Shown here: positions 6,419 through 13,823 of the stretch, in pieces
How the letters are laid out: each line of letters begins with the position of its first letter
Numbering within the stretch: position 1 is the first letter of the stretch
DNA from: Spirochaetaceae bacterium
Lineage (GTDB): Bacteria > Spirochaetota > Spirochaetia > DSM-27196 > SKKC01
Length of the DNA stretch: 17,046 bases
NCBI GenBank assembly: GCA_003554375.1
Contig: PWGF01000367.1
Span: 1-17,046 of the forward strand
Reading direction: 5' to 3'
The notes under the pieces: model-generated
The model's database searches: none
The model's input: only the letters and a program-made list of their open reading frames with translations
What the model was told of the DNA's origin: nothing
Translations under genes and position numbers: made by a program

Positions 6419-9010
6419 TCAGCGCTCCGTGAGTTCTCCCGTGCTTCCGGAAGACGCCGCTCTTTCGATATCATCGAGTGCTTCCGGCCGGCCGAGCCGT
6501 TTTCTGACCAGTAGGTGGTCAAGCTCCTGAGTTCTCACTCCGGGGTTGAACAGAAAACCCTGGAGCGTATTGCACGCGTGCTGCCGGAAGTAGTGCCACT
6601 GCTGGGGCGATTCCACACCTTCGGCAACGACCTCCAGACCGAGCGACTGAGCTAGTCTGATGATGGCGTTGATGACTTTTTCGTTGTTGTCGTGTCCGGT
6701 CTGGTATAGATGGGACACGAAGCTCAGATCGATTTTGAGGCTGTCCGCCGGCAGCTTAGAGAGATAGCTCAATGACGAATAGCCGGTCCCAAAGTCGTCG
6801 ATGGAGATTGTCACTCCGGGTAGGTGCTCCTTGAGCTCGCGCATGCGTTGTACGGCCTGTTCCGGAGCGGCCATGATCGAAGTCTCGGTGACTTCGAGGC
6901 GCAGGTTCTTAGGGTTGAGCCCTGAGCCGCTCACGGCGCGGGCGATTGTCTCCGCGAGTGAAGGCTCCTCGAACTGTTTCGAGGAGAGATTGACTGCGAC
7001 GGCAAGCTCGGAGTATCCGTTGCGGCCCAACAGCCCCACGTCGCGGCACGCATGCTGAATAACCCAGTTGCCGAGAGTAACGATCAGGCCGGACTCTTCC
7101 GCCACCGGGATGAACTGTGTCGGGGGAATGATCCCGCGATCGGGGTGCTCCCAACGTAGCAGCGCCTCCACCCCTTTGATGTATCCGTCGTGGTCTACCA
7201 GGGGCTGGTAACAGAGGTAGAACTCCTCGTTTTCGATTCCTCGGCGTATACCCTGATCGAGCTCCCACCGGAACGCGTTTCGAGCGTCCAGATCCGCCGA
7301 GTACAGGGCCAGCCGGTTTTTCCCCTGATGTTTGGCGCTGTACATGGCGAGGTCCGCTGCCTTCACGAGCTCCTCGACGCTGTTCCCGTGCTCCGGGATG
7401 AGCGCTATCCCGATACTTACGCCGACTGAGACCGCGTTTAGCTTTCCGGCCTTACTGCGAACCCGGTACGGCGAGCGAATTGCGGCGAGGAGCTTGTCTC
7501 CCACGAGCGCCGCGTCGCGGAAGCTGGAAAGCTGTCGGAGAAGCACGACGAACTCGTCGCCACCGAAGCGATACACCGAGTCGTTTTCCCGGAGAACCTC
7601 CCGGAGCCTGCGCGCGGTATCGACCAGGAGCTGATCGCCCGCCTCGTGTCCGAGCGTATCGTTTACTTGCTTGAATCCGTCGAGATCGAGAAAGAGCACT
7701 GCCGCCTTTGTCTTCTGCATCCGGCCGATCGCCTCCAGAAAACTCTGGAGATCAGAGTTGAACAGATCTCGATTGCCGAGGCCGGTCAGCTGGTCGTGAT
7801 AAGCCAGATGACGCAGCTTGCGCTCCATTCGCTTGCGTTGGGTTATGTCCCGGATGATGCACGTGATGGTGCGTTGCCCGTACTGCTTGGAGTTCCCGAA
7901 CGAGAGCTCCATTGGCGAGACACCTCGGTGTCTGTGCTTGCCGAGAATCTCCATCGTTCGGGGGAGGCCTGCTGCCCGCCGATCTCGATCGTCGATGACG
8001 AAGTACTTGCCAAACGTTTCACGGTGGCGCTCGAACTCACCCTCTGGAAAGAGAATGCTGAACGGTTGCTGTATGAGCTCCGAAGGGGTGTAGCCAAACG
8101 TCGGTTTGACCGCGGAGTTCGCGTAGACGATCTCGAAGCCGTCGGTAATGCGGAGGACCGCTTCGGCGATTGTTTCGGAGAGTGCGTCGTACTCGTCACT
8201 TACGGCATGGAACTGCGCGAGTAGACTGCGCTCCATCTGCAGGTCACGCATGGCGAGGATAACGCCGCAGGAGGTGGACTCGGCGGACATCGGCGTGGCG
8301 CGGGCCGGTTCGGTACCGCCGGGTTTCGACGATCGCGATTGCGAGGAAGGGACCGAGTGACTCCGCGGGGCCGAGGCGTCCGGATCGTGCCAGCACAGCG
8401 GAATGCATTCCATGGAGATCCGGGTCCCGTCTCGTGACGCTGACCGGAAAAGCAGGAGATCGTCGATTGACGCCGCCTCTTCCGACGGATCCGGCTGGTT
8501 AAGCTCCTGGAGCTTCCTGAGCCGCCGGAGCCTGCCCCGTAGGGCCGGCCGGTACTCGCGAAGCAACAGCGAGCTCAAGGGGGTTCCGACGAGCTCTTCC
8601 GGCGCGTATGCGTACGCATTGCAGAACGCGGCGTTCACGCCGGTGATCGTCCCATCGAAATCCAACGCGGCCACCGGGTTGGTCGATGCTTCAAGCCGTT
8701 GCCACGTCGCAGTCGCGAACGGACGGCAGACGACCTTCTTGCTGTATCCCTGGATCACGTAGCGGAGAAAAACCTCAAAGACCGGCGTATCCGAGGGAAA
8801 CTCGAGTGGAGGCGGCTCGGCGGTGAGCTCCGGCGGTTCGGAGGACGGTACGGAGGCACTCTCGCCTGTCTCATCCCGCTCGCCTGCTCCGATTTGCGCA
8901 GATGACGCGCGGATGCGGCGGAATTGCTCCAGGTAGCCTTCCACTCGCCGGAGGCGGTGATCAGTACGAGCGAGTCGGTTTGAAATCTCTGTGCGATCGA
9001 TTGGAGCCAC
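6419..9010 (-). CDS. Cytoplasmic PAS-PAS-GGDEF-EAL cyclic-di-GMP enzyme
   Basis: An 863-residue protein starting at GTG 9010; the frame upstream closes at 9050 and offers no better start, and the Shine-Dalgarno is weak. It begins with a short basic helix. PAS 1 is at about 103-208, followed by a Ser/Pro-rich insert (about 208-247), then PAS 2 at about 270-392. The GGDEF domain (about 395-566) has intact GGDEF at 483-487 and the inhibitory I-site RxxD (REND, 474-477) exactly five residues before it. The EAL domain (about 580-830) has EAL at 615-617, Asn674, Glu706, Asp738-Asp739, Lys759, Glu797 and Gln817, the usual metal and substrate residues, so it should be able to hydrolyse c-di-GMP. Either activity is possible; intact EAL favours phosphodiesterase. 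No membrane segment is seen. It has its own promoter, related to that of the GGDEF gene at 11542. Confidence 0.95.
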   Translation of the reverse strand: MAPIDRTEISNRLARTDHRLRRVEGYLEQFRRIRASSAQIGAGERDETGESASVPSSEPPELTAEPPPLEFPSDTPVFEVFLRYVIQGYSKKVVCRPFATATWQRLEASTNPVAALDFDGTITGVNAAFCNAYAYAPEELVGTPLSSLLLREYRPALRGRLRRLRKLQELNQPDPSEEAASIDDLLLFRSASRDGTRISMECIPLCWHDPDASAPRSHSVPSSQSRSSKPGGTEPARATPMSAESTSCGVILAMRDLQMERSLLAQFHAVSDEYDALSETIAEAVLRITDGFEIVYANSAVKPTFGYTPSELIQQPFSILFPEGEFERHRETFGKYFVIDDRDRRAAGLPRTMEILGKHRHRGVSPMELSFGNSKQYGQRTITCIIRDITQRKRMERKLRHLAYHDQLTGLGNRDLFNSDLQSFLEAIGRMQKTKAAVLFLDLDGFKQVNDTLGHEAGDQLLVDTARRLREVLRENDSVYRFGGDEFVVLLRQLSSFRDAALVGDKLLAAIRSPYRVRSKAGKLNAVSVGVSIGIALIPEHGNSVEELVKAADLAMYSAKHQGKNRLALYSADLDARNAFRWELDQGIRRGIENEEFYLCYQPLVDHDGYIKGVEALLRWEHPDRGIIPPTQFIPVAEESGLIVTLGNWVIQHACRDVGLLGRNGYSELAVAVNLSSKQFEEPSLAETIARAVSGSGLNPKNLRLEVTETSIMAAPEQAVQRMRELKEHLPGVTISIDDFGTGYSSLSYLSKLPADSLKIDLSFVSHLYQTGHDNNEKVINAIIRLAQSLGLEVVAEGVESPQQWHYFRQHACNTLQGFLFNPGVRTQELDHLLVRKRLGRPEALDDIERAASSGSTGELTER

Positions 9011-9137
9011 CCCAACTACCGATTTGAAAATCCGATTGAACCCCCGCCGCTACTCGGACGCCATCGGGGAAGCCTTCCGAATGCGAAGCCTATACTCCAA
9101 AACGTGGCCACCCTCTCTGCGCCGGACGTGCTTAATG

Positions 9138-9149
9138 GGCATCAATGCC
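9138..9149. promoter_or_regulatory. Palindrome over the predicted start of the PAS-GGDEF-EAL transcript
   Basis: GGCAT-ca-ATGCC begins just past the minus-strand -10 hexamer and covers the expected transcription start (about 9144). Its position suits a repressor operator. Confidence 0.35.
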
Positions 9150-9150
9150 A

Positions 9151-9179
9151 ATTATAATGCAGTTGAATCGCTGCGACAA
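9151..9179 (-). promoter_or_regulatory. Sigma-70-type promoter of the PAS-GGDEF-EAL gene
   Basis: On the minus strand, TTGTCG (9174-9179), exactly 17 bases, then a perfect TATAAT (9151-9156). It predicts a leader of about 130 bases to the GTG at 9010. ATTATAAT is itself palindromic, so a plus-strand -10 is also possible, but the -35 supports the minus strand. The promoter of the GGDEF gene at 11558-11586 has the same arrangement. Confidence 0.6.
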
Positions 9180-9208
9180 CAAACCGCGGTTTGCCTGCCA
9201 GGGCAAAC
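9180..9208 (-). promoter_or_regulatory. Shared upstream element, copy A (palindrome plus GTTTGCCCTG box)
   Basis: Directly behind the -35 lies the 14-bp perfect palindrome CAAACCGCGGTTTG (9180-9193), then GTTTGCCCTG read on the minus strand (9199-9208). Both recur in the same order behind the other c-di-GMP gene (11587-11608), differing at a few bases and by a short spacer. It is a likely binding site for a common regulator. The rest of the 437-bp gap 9011-9447 holds this promoter and the DUF1841 promoter, and no gene. Confidence 0.5.
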
Positions 9209-9383
9209 ACCGTTGGACCGGTACGGTTCCATGGCGGCGGACGAAGGCCGCTGAAGCGAGTACTCCTCCCGTCACTACACCACTACGCGACACCACCACC
9301 GCACCACCACGGCCCCCGACAAGCCTCCAAGGCCGGGCGCTCGCCGGCATTCGGCGCTTCTCCTGGTGAGACCGGCGTACGGG

Positions 9384-9412
9384 ATCACAAGAATCGAAGC
9401 CTTTGCTATCAT
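9384..9412 (+). promoter_or_regulatory. Candidate promoter of the DUF1841-like gene
   Basis: ATCACA (9384-9389), 17 bases, then TATCAT (9407-9412). The predicted start near 9419 leaves a short leader holding the Shine-Dalgarno AAAGGAG at 9435-9441. Confidence 0.45.
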
Positions 9413-9447
9413 GCGGGTGACAATACGGCTTCTGAAAGGAGCGGGGG

Positions 9448-9825
9448 ATGGAGAGTTACGATCCGTATACCGGACCTCAGCCGGAGGACTGGCTTGCCGG
9501 CGAGGAATCGGAGCGGCTGCAAGTAGTTACCGAGTACCATATGAACGCTGGAGACGATGCTCCCAACCCGGAGCTGCACGCAGCAATTCACGTGATTGTG
9601 GAGAATCAGCTCGCGGAGGAGGTCCCGGAGGTGGTCGGTGCCTATCGGAGGCTCATGGATGCCGGTGTCGACCGCCACGAAACCGTCCATGCCATCGGCT
9701 CGGTAGTGGCAAAGCATATCTATAGCGTGCTCCAGGGAGAAGCGTCGGAGGACTCGATTAACGACCCCTATCTCCGCGATGTCGAGAACCTCACCGTGGA
9801 AAGCCGGCTGAACACGGAGAAGTAG
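9448..9825 (+). CDS. Small His/Glu-rich protein resembling DUF1841
   Basis: This encodes 125 residues, starting at ATG 9448 six bases after AAAGGAG, and soluble with no signal peptide. The central stretch (NPELHAAIHVIVENQ at about 40-54) and the following helical region (RLMDAGVDRHETVHAIGSVV) resemble the DUF1841 family pattern as I recall it; the function is unknown. His and Glu fall at helical spacing: His31, His44, His48, Glu52, His77, Glu78, His81 and His90, consistent with a helical metal site, which is inference. It stands alone between its own promoter and the flavodoxin gene (152-bp gap), so no partner is indicated. Confidence 0.7.
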   Translation: MESYDPYTGPQPEDWLAGEESERLQVVTEYHMNAGDDAPNPELHAAIHVIVENQLAEEVPEVVGAYRRLMDAGVDRHETVHAIGSVVAKHIYSVLQGEASEDSINDPYLRDVENLTVESRLNTEK

Positions 9826-9895
9826 ATCAACGCTGTCTTCCCACGGTTCGTCTTGGCCGCGTTGGCCGTCCGTTCGTCCGTTTTCCACGGGCCTC

Positions 9896-9929
9896 GGTGA
9901 CCGACCGATCGTCCTGAGTGTCGGTTACC
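9896..9929. promoter_or_regulatory. 10-bp inverted repeat upstream of the flavodoxin gene
   Basis: GGTGACCGAC (9896-9905) and GTCGGTTACC (9920-9929) pair at nine of ten positions, the tenth being a G-U pair in RNA, around a 14-nt loop. It lies 48 bases before the flavodoxin start and 70 bases after the DUF1841 stop. With no T-tract, an operator or mRNA structure is more likely than a terminator. Confidence 0.4.
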
Positions 9930-9942
9930 ACTATTCGACGGC

Positions 9943-9971
9943 TCGACGATTCTCTCCGGCCGGGATAGAGT
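9943..9971 (+). promoter_or_regulatory. Candidate promoter of the flavodoxin gene, leaderless
   Basis: TCGACG (9943-9948), 17 bases, TAGAGT (9966-9971). The -10 ends six bases before the ATG, so transcription would start at the start codon. That agrees with the lack of a properly spaced Shine-Dalgarno. Confidence 0.35.
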
Positions 9972-9977
9972 AGAAGG

Positions 9978-10451
9978 ATGAAGACACTCATCGTGTACGA
10001 CTCGTTTTTCGGCAACACAGAAGCGGTTGCCGAGGTCGTTGCCGCGGCGGTCGCCCCGTTCGGCAGTGCGATGACGAAAAAGGCCGGCGAAGCGGAGCCT
10101 GAGATGCTCGAGGGAATCGATCTGCTTGTCGTCGGGTCGCCTACCCGCGCATTCCGGCCAACGCCGGCCGTAACCGGATGGCTCAAAGGGCTCAGCTCGG
10201 ATGCGTTGCGGAACGTCCGGGTGGCTGCCTTTGATACCCGGATTTCCGTGGTGGACATCAACTCGCGAGTTCTCGCCTTCCTGGTAAGCAGATTGGGCTA
10301 TGCTGCGGAGCCTATTGCAAAAGTGCTTCGGAAGAAGGGAGGGACGCCCATCGCCTCGCCCGAGGGTTTCTTCGTTGTGGACAAGGAAGGGCCCCTGAAA
10401 GATGGTGAGCGGGATCGAGCCGAGCGGTGGGCGAGCGCGCTGGTAGAGTAG
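9978..10451 (+). CDS. Flavodoxin-like FMN protein
   Basis: The 157-residue product starts MKTLIVYDSFFGNTEAVAE, the first beta strand and FMN-phosphate loop of flavodoxins (residues about 8-15). DLLVVGSPTRAFRPTP (about 48-63) forms the second flavin-contacting loop. Length and motifs fit single-domain flavodoxins, which carry one or two electrons between redox enzymes in the cytoplasm; the partner cannot be told from this locus. The loop after the third strand (FDTRISVVDINSR) is unlike classical NifF or FldA, so this may be one of the flavodoxin-domain proteins of unknown partner. No good Shine-Dalgarno is present; a -10 hexamer abuts the start. The convergent GGDEF gene ends 85 bases downstream. 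Confidence 0.88.
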   Translation: MKTLIVYDSFFGNTEAVAEVVAAAVAPFGSAMTKKAGEAEPEMLEGIDLLVVGSPTRAFRPTPAVTGWLKGLSSDALRNVRVAAFDTRISVVDINSRVLAFLVSRLGYAAEPIAKVLRKKGGTPIASPEGFFVVDKEGPLKDGERDRAERWASALVE

Positions 10452-10489
10452 ATGGTTTCCGGTTCGGGCGCGTACCAGGGGACGGAAGT

Positions 10490-10536
10490 AAAAAGGGGCG
10501 CCGGAGCAGCCGCTCGGAAGGCTGCCGGTAGGACCC
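10490..10536 (-). terminator. Probable intrinsic terminator of the GGDEF gene
   Basis: Read on the minus strand right after the TGA at 10537, CCGGCAGCC pairs with GGCTGctCCGG around an 8-nt loop. The flanking GGG and CCCC can extend the stem across an internal loop, and TTTTT (plus-strand A-tract 10490-10494) follows. Confidence 0.5.
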
Positions 10537-11542
10537 TCACGGCTTGAGCACGACGGCATCCACGACCACGTGATTCCCGCCGTGCCGTTTCGCCTGGTGT
10601 AGGTATCGGTCGGCGTAACGGAACCACGTTTCCGCCTTCATGCCCGGGCCCAGGGAGGCTGGCTCCTACCGACACGGTAATGGGCCTGCCGTCTACCTTG
10701 ATTGCAGCCGAAACTCGTTTGGTCAGCTGGTTACATACGGTGCGGGCTCCTTCCACGCTGGTGTTGGAGAGAAGGACTACGAACTCGTCGCCGGCAAAGC
10801 GAAACGCACGATCGGTGCCGCGCGTCGATGCGCGAAGGAGCTCTGCCAGCTCACGGAGCACCCGGTCCCCTTCGGTGTGACCGTAGGCGTCATTTATTGT
10901 TTTGAATCCATCTACGTCCAAGAAGATGAGCACGAACTCGATTCCGAGCTGTTGACGGGCGGCAGCCGCTAGCTTCAACTCACGGTGGAGGCTTCGCCGG
11001 TTCTCGAGCTCGGTGAGCGGGTCCTTCGTGGCCCAGTCTAGGAGAAGCAGCTTGTGCCGGCGGTTGCGGCGGGCAAACACGAAAGAGAAAATGGCCGAGG
11101 TCAGGGATGCCGCCAGGAAGCTCAGTAAGTACGGCTGAGCGGAGAAGATGCTTGCCGGCGCCGTTACCTCGCGTACAGTGATCGCACCGATCGCCGCGAC
11201 CGTTATCGCAAGCGCCGGTCCTGCCGGAACCAGATGGAAGACCGCCATAATCAGCGGGAAGACCCACACCAGCCCGGCAAGCCCGAGCGAATACGAGACG
11301 ATGACTGCGCCGATAGCCAGGACTACCGAGAGCACCACTCCGGGCACTCGGGTATCGCCGCGCCTCCAGGCCCACGCAGCCGCCCCGGCGGCGCTTGCGA
11401 TCATAACCGTGTCGGCGGCTCCTACCAGATAGTTACCCTGGATGAACCGCGCCACGGCAAAGGGAGCGATGAACGCAAAGGCCAGCGCGGCTACGATAGT
11501 GATTAGGGTAAGCTGAATGTCTTCCACCCGGCGTTCATGCAT
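10537..11542 (-). CDS. Membrane diguanylate cyclase (GGDEF), C-terminus frameshifted
   Basis: The start is ATG 11542, without a Shine-Dalgarno; GTG 11527 is an alternative. Residues about 9-156 form roughly six membrane helices, a sensor region of no named type. The GGDEF domain begins at DPLTELENRR (about 174) and has the active-site variant AGDEF (250-254) with the I-site RGTD (241-244) five residues before it. Some AGDEF cyclases are active. After SVGASLPGPG the frame breaks in the run at 10643-10651: removing one G/C there restores GMKAETWFRYADRYLHQAKR and a normal domain end at TGA 10537, giving 334 residues. As it stands, the open frame continues to 10298, antisense through the flavodoxin gene, as a nonsense tail. 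The lesion removes only the last strand and helix, so it is either a recent mutation or a sequencing error in a GC homopolymer. It would make c-di-GMP. Confidence 0.88.
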
Positions 11543-11557
11543 ATGCTTTGGTTTACC

Positions 11558-11586
11558 ATTCTATCCGCATGTGCGGGAAGAAACAA
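11558..11586 (-). promoter_or_regulatory. Promoter of the GGDEF gene
   Basis: On the minus strand, TTGTTT (11581-11586), 17 bases, TAGAAT (11558-11563). Predicted start is near 11551, only about eight bases before the ATG. The spacer contains the palindrome CCGCA-tg-TGCGG. The alignment with the promoter at 9151-9179 supports both. Confidence 0.55.
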
Positions 11587-11608
11587 AACCCCGGGTTGCA
11601 GGGTAAAC
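11587..11608 (-). promoter_or_regulatory. Shared upstream element, copy B
   Basis: CAACCCGGGGTTT (ending one base inside the -35) and GTTTACCCTG (11599-11608), both read on the minus strand, match copy A at 9180-9208. A further GTCCA follows both copies at similar distance. The rest of the 195-bp gap to 11737 shows no gene. Confidence 0.5.
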
Positions 11609-11737
11609 GCGGGTGGACGACGCGGCCGGAAGCGCGGCGGTGCTTGTCCGGTTTTGGAGGCCGGCGGGGTCGGCGGGGACCCCGTGCGAGTGTAGCGCTG
11701 TGGGTTCGAGCCGTTGGACGCGATCGTCCGGTAGCCG

Positions 11738-12550
11738 TCATTCAACGGCGTGAAGCCATGCCGCAAGCTCAGCAAGCGCTGTTGAGCGAATGAGGTACGG
11801 TTCCCCGATTTCGAGCGCACGCCGTTGGGTCTTCGCTAGAAGCTCGTCCAATGGCCACGCCTGTGGATTCGCCTCTTGCCCGGGACGAATCGCCGTGGCG
11901 TCGGGTGGAGGGTCTCCGCTCGGGCCACCGCCCTCTGCCTCCGTGTCGGAGAGGGCGGCCGAGACTTCCGAGCCGTGCTCTGCCGGTACCCGAGCTCGGC
12001 AGTGAGACACATGCCCCCACATGTGCAGCGCGGCATTGCGGGTGCCCCCTTCGCTTGGTCGAACTCGCAGAAGCTCCACGAGCTCCGAGGCCAGATCGGA
12101 GAAGGCGAGGTCGCGGCGGGCCACGGCCCGACCGAGCCTCCGGGCGCGTTCAGGATCGCGAGCCATGATCGAGTACTTGTGGTGGCTCCATAGCTCTTCG
12201 GATGTACGAGGGAGAGGGATGCGGCCCGCCGGCGCCCCGGCGTACTTCCGAGCGAGGATTGCGAACTGCTTTTCCGGAGGATCGATATAGGTGTTCGGCC
12301 ACGGATGGTTGCCGCGAGAAACCGGAACCGGCGTTCGGTCGGTGTAGCTACGCAGGCTCATCTCCGCGGCGAGCTGAGCGTGCCGCATCCGGAGGGCCCC
12401 GTCGTGCCCTCTCCACCGGCGAGTTTCCGGGTGGTTCGCGTATCCCGTCTTGTCGTGCTCGATGATCGACAGGATTGCATGGAGCTCACGGTGCTCGCCG
12501 AGGAGGTTCCCGCGGCTCAGATAGCCCGGATCGATGTCCCAGATTCGCAT
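11738..12550 (-). CDS. DenV-like pyrimidine-dimer glycosylase fused to a DUF1722-like domain
   Basis: The 270-residue product begins MRIWDIDPGYLSRGNLLGEHREL, which resembles T4 endonuclease V (DenV). Such enzymes cut the glycosidic bond at UV pyrimidine dimers and nick the strand. Aligning Glu22 with the catalytic Glu23 of DenV puts Met1 opposite its nucleophilic Thr2. Residues about 24-110 (HAILSIIEHDKTGYANHPETRRW, LRMRHAQLAAEM) match bacterial proteins annotated as such glycosylases. From about residue 148 (ELWSHHKYSIMARDPERARRLGRAVA to ALHMWGHVS) it resembles DUF1722 (YbgA C-terminus), with a Gly/Pro/Asp-rich insert at about 211-234. The start at 12550 leaves out an open N-terminal extension to 12694 that overlaps the pntAA start and lacks homology. 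No Shine-Dalgarno; TACACT lies ten bases upstream. Divergent from pntAA by 97 bp. Confidence 0.75.
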   Translation of the reverse strand: MRIWDIDPGYLSRGNLLGEHRELHAILSIIEHDKTGYANHPETRRWRGHDGALRMRHAQLAAEMSLRSYTDRTPVPVSRGNHPWPNTYIDPPEKQFAILARKYAGAPAGRIPLPRTSEELWSHHKYSIMARDPERARRLGRAVARRDLAFSDLASELVELLRVRPSEGGTRNAALHMWGHVSHCRARVPAEHGSEVSAALSDTEAEGGGPSGDPPPDATAIRPGQEANPQAWPLDELLAKTQRRALEIGEPYLIRSTALAELAAWLHAVE

Positions 12551-12560
12551 TGCGCCCCAG

Positions 12561-12566
12561 AGTGTA
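12561..12566 (-). promoter_or_regulatory. Candidate -10 of the DenV-like gene
   Basis: TACACT on the minus strand, ten bases before the ATG at 12550, would give a leader of about four bases. No convincing -35 is seen at 16-18 bases. Confidence 0.25.
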
Positions 12567-12584
12567 CACCGGATGGGGTGATCG

Positions 12585-12622
12585 TTGCGTGACGAGAAGG
12601 GCCGTGGTACCGTCATCGGTAC
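12585..12622 (+). promoter_or_regulatory. Candidate promoter and operator of pntAA
   Basis: TTGCGT (12585-12590), 17 bases, TACCGT (12608-12613). A perfect inverted repeat GTACCG-tcat-CGGTAC (12607-12622) covers the -10 and predicted start, as a repressor operator would. The -10 match is weak. Confidence 0.35.
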
Positions 12623-12647
12623 GAAACCTGCTTGCAGGAGATGCTTC

Positions 12648-13823
12648 GTGAGCACCTTCCAAAGCCTTACGGTCGGCGTACCGCGTGAGATCATGCCGGG
12701 GGAGCGGCGGGCTGGGGCGGTGCCTGAGACCGTGAGGCAGCTGACCGACGACGGAGCCAGAGTGCTTGTGGAAAGCGGCGCTGGCGAGGGGGCGTTCGTT
12801 ACCGACGAGGATTTCGCGCAGGCAGGTGCGGAAATCGTAACCGGCCCTGCCGATGTCTACGGGCAGGCGCGGCTTGTCGTAAAGGTGAAAGAGCCGGGTT
12901 TCAACAAGGAGCTCGGGTGTCACGAGGTCGACCTCATGCGGGAGGACGCGATTCTCGTGTGTTTCCTTCACCCTGCCAACCCGTCAAACCACGATATGGT
13001 GCGTCGGCTCGCCGCGCGCGGGGTCACGAGCTTCACCTTGGACAGCATACCGCGGATTTCGCGCGCGCAGCACATGGATGCGCTTACGAGTATGAGTACG
13101 GTTGCGGGTTACAAGTCCGCTATTACCGCGGCATACAACCTTTCGCGCTTTGTGCCGATGATTCCCACGACTGCAGGCGTCACCGACCCGGCGCAGTTTC
13201 TGGTGGTGGGCACCGGCGTAGCGGGGCTACAGGCGATCGCCGGAGCAAAGCGCCTCGGTGCGCGGGTCAAATCGCTCGATATCAGGCCGGAGGCAAGCGA
13301 GCAGGCGCGGAGTCTCGGCGCCGAGGTGATTCCCTTCCCGTTACCGGAGGGCATGGGCGTCGGGAGCGGAGGCTACGCCGCGGGGCTCCCGGAGGAGTGG
13401 TATGCTCGCGAGCGAGAAACGCTCGAGCCCTACCTCGTTGAAAGCGACGCGGTGATCCTCGCCGCGCTCATCCCCGGTGAGAAGGCGCCTACGCTTGTGG
13501 ACGCGTCGATGGTTACCGCGATGCGGAACGGTTCGGTTATCGTGGACATCTCGATCGACCAGGGGGGGAACTGTGAGCTTACTCGACCCGGCGTGGAATA
13601 CCGGCATGAGGGGGTCTTCCTCAGCGGCATTCTCAACGTGCCGGCGGGATTGCCGATCGATTCGTCGCGGATGTTCGCACAGAATACGCTCAACTACCTC
13701 TCGTATCTCTTCGAAGAAGGCGCTTTGCGTGGAGATCTCGAGGACGAAATCGGAGCCCGTTCGCTCGTAACGCGCGGAAACAAGGTAGTGCACGAGGGTA
13801 CGCTCAAGGCGATGGGGGAGTAA
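12648..13823 (+). CDS. pntAA: Proton-translocating NAD(P) transhydrogenase, subunit alpha part 1 (dI)
   Basis: The start is GTG 12648, seven bases after CAGGAG, giving 391 residues, the usual size for the separate dI protein of three-gene (Rhodospirillum-type) enzymes. This cytoplasmic domain binds NAD(H) and exchanges hydride with the dIII domain of PntB. The N-terminal region (VGVPREIMPGERRAGAVPETV) is shared with alanine dehydrogenase. The loop SRAQHMDALTSMSTVAGYKS (about 141-160) keeps the Arg, Gln and Asp of the dI nicotinamide site. The Rossmann motif VVGTGVAGLQAIAGAKRLGA is at about 186-205, and VIVDISIDQGGN near 300. It ends in TAA. It is the first gene of pntAA-AB-B; the inverted repeat upstream suggests control at its promoter. 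No defect is seen, which contrasts with PntB. Confidence 0.95.
   Translation: MSTFQSLTVGVPREIMPGERRAGAVPETVRQLTDDGARVLVESGAGEGAFVTDEDFAQAGAEIVTGPADVYGQARLVVKVKEPGFNKELGCHEVDLMREDAILVCFLHPANPSNHDMVRRLAARGVTSFTLDSIPRISRAQHMDALTSMSTVAGYKSAITAAYNLSRFVPMIPTTAGVTDPAQFLVVGTGVAGLQAIAGAKRLGARVKSLDIRPEASEQARSLGAEVIPFPLPEGMGVGSGGYAAGLPEEWYARERETLEPYLVESDAVILAALIPGEKAPTLVDASMVTAMRNGSVIVDISIDQGGNCELTRPGVEYRHEGVFLSGILNVPAGLPIDSSRMFAQNTLNYLSYLFEEGALRGDLEDEIGARSLVTRGNKVVHEGTLKAMGE

Noticed and set aside
9195..9260. AGGGCAAAC on the plus strand, the hallmark of c-di-GMP-I (GEMM) riboswitches, between c-di-GMP genes
   Set aside because: The GAAA tetraloop stem and the GGGACGCAAAGCC half are absent, the match is on the wrong strand for the c-di-GMP gene, and the same sequence fits a shared promoter element on the minus strand better.
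10298..10536. C-terminal extension of the GGDEF frame over the flavodoxin gene
   Set aside because: Sequence has no GGDEF similarity; the true domain end is found one frame over and stops at 10537 next to a terminator.
9768..10559. 263-codon minus-strand frame across the DUF1841-flavodoxin region
   Set aside because: Overlaps two well-supported plus-strand genes, lacks recognisable domains and has shadow-like composition.
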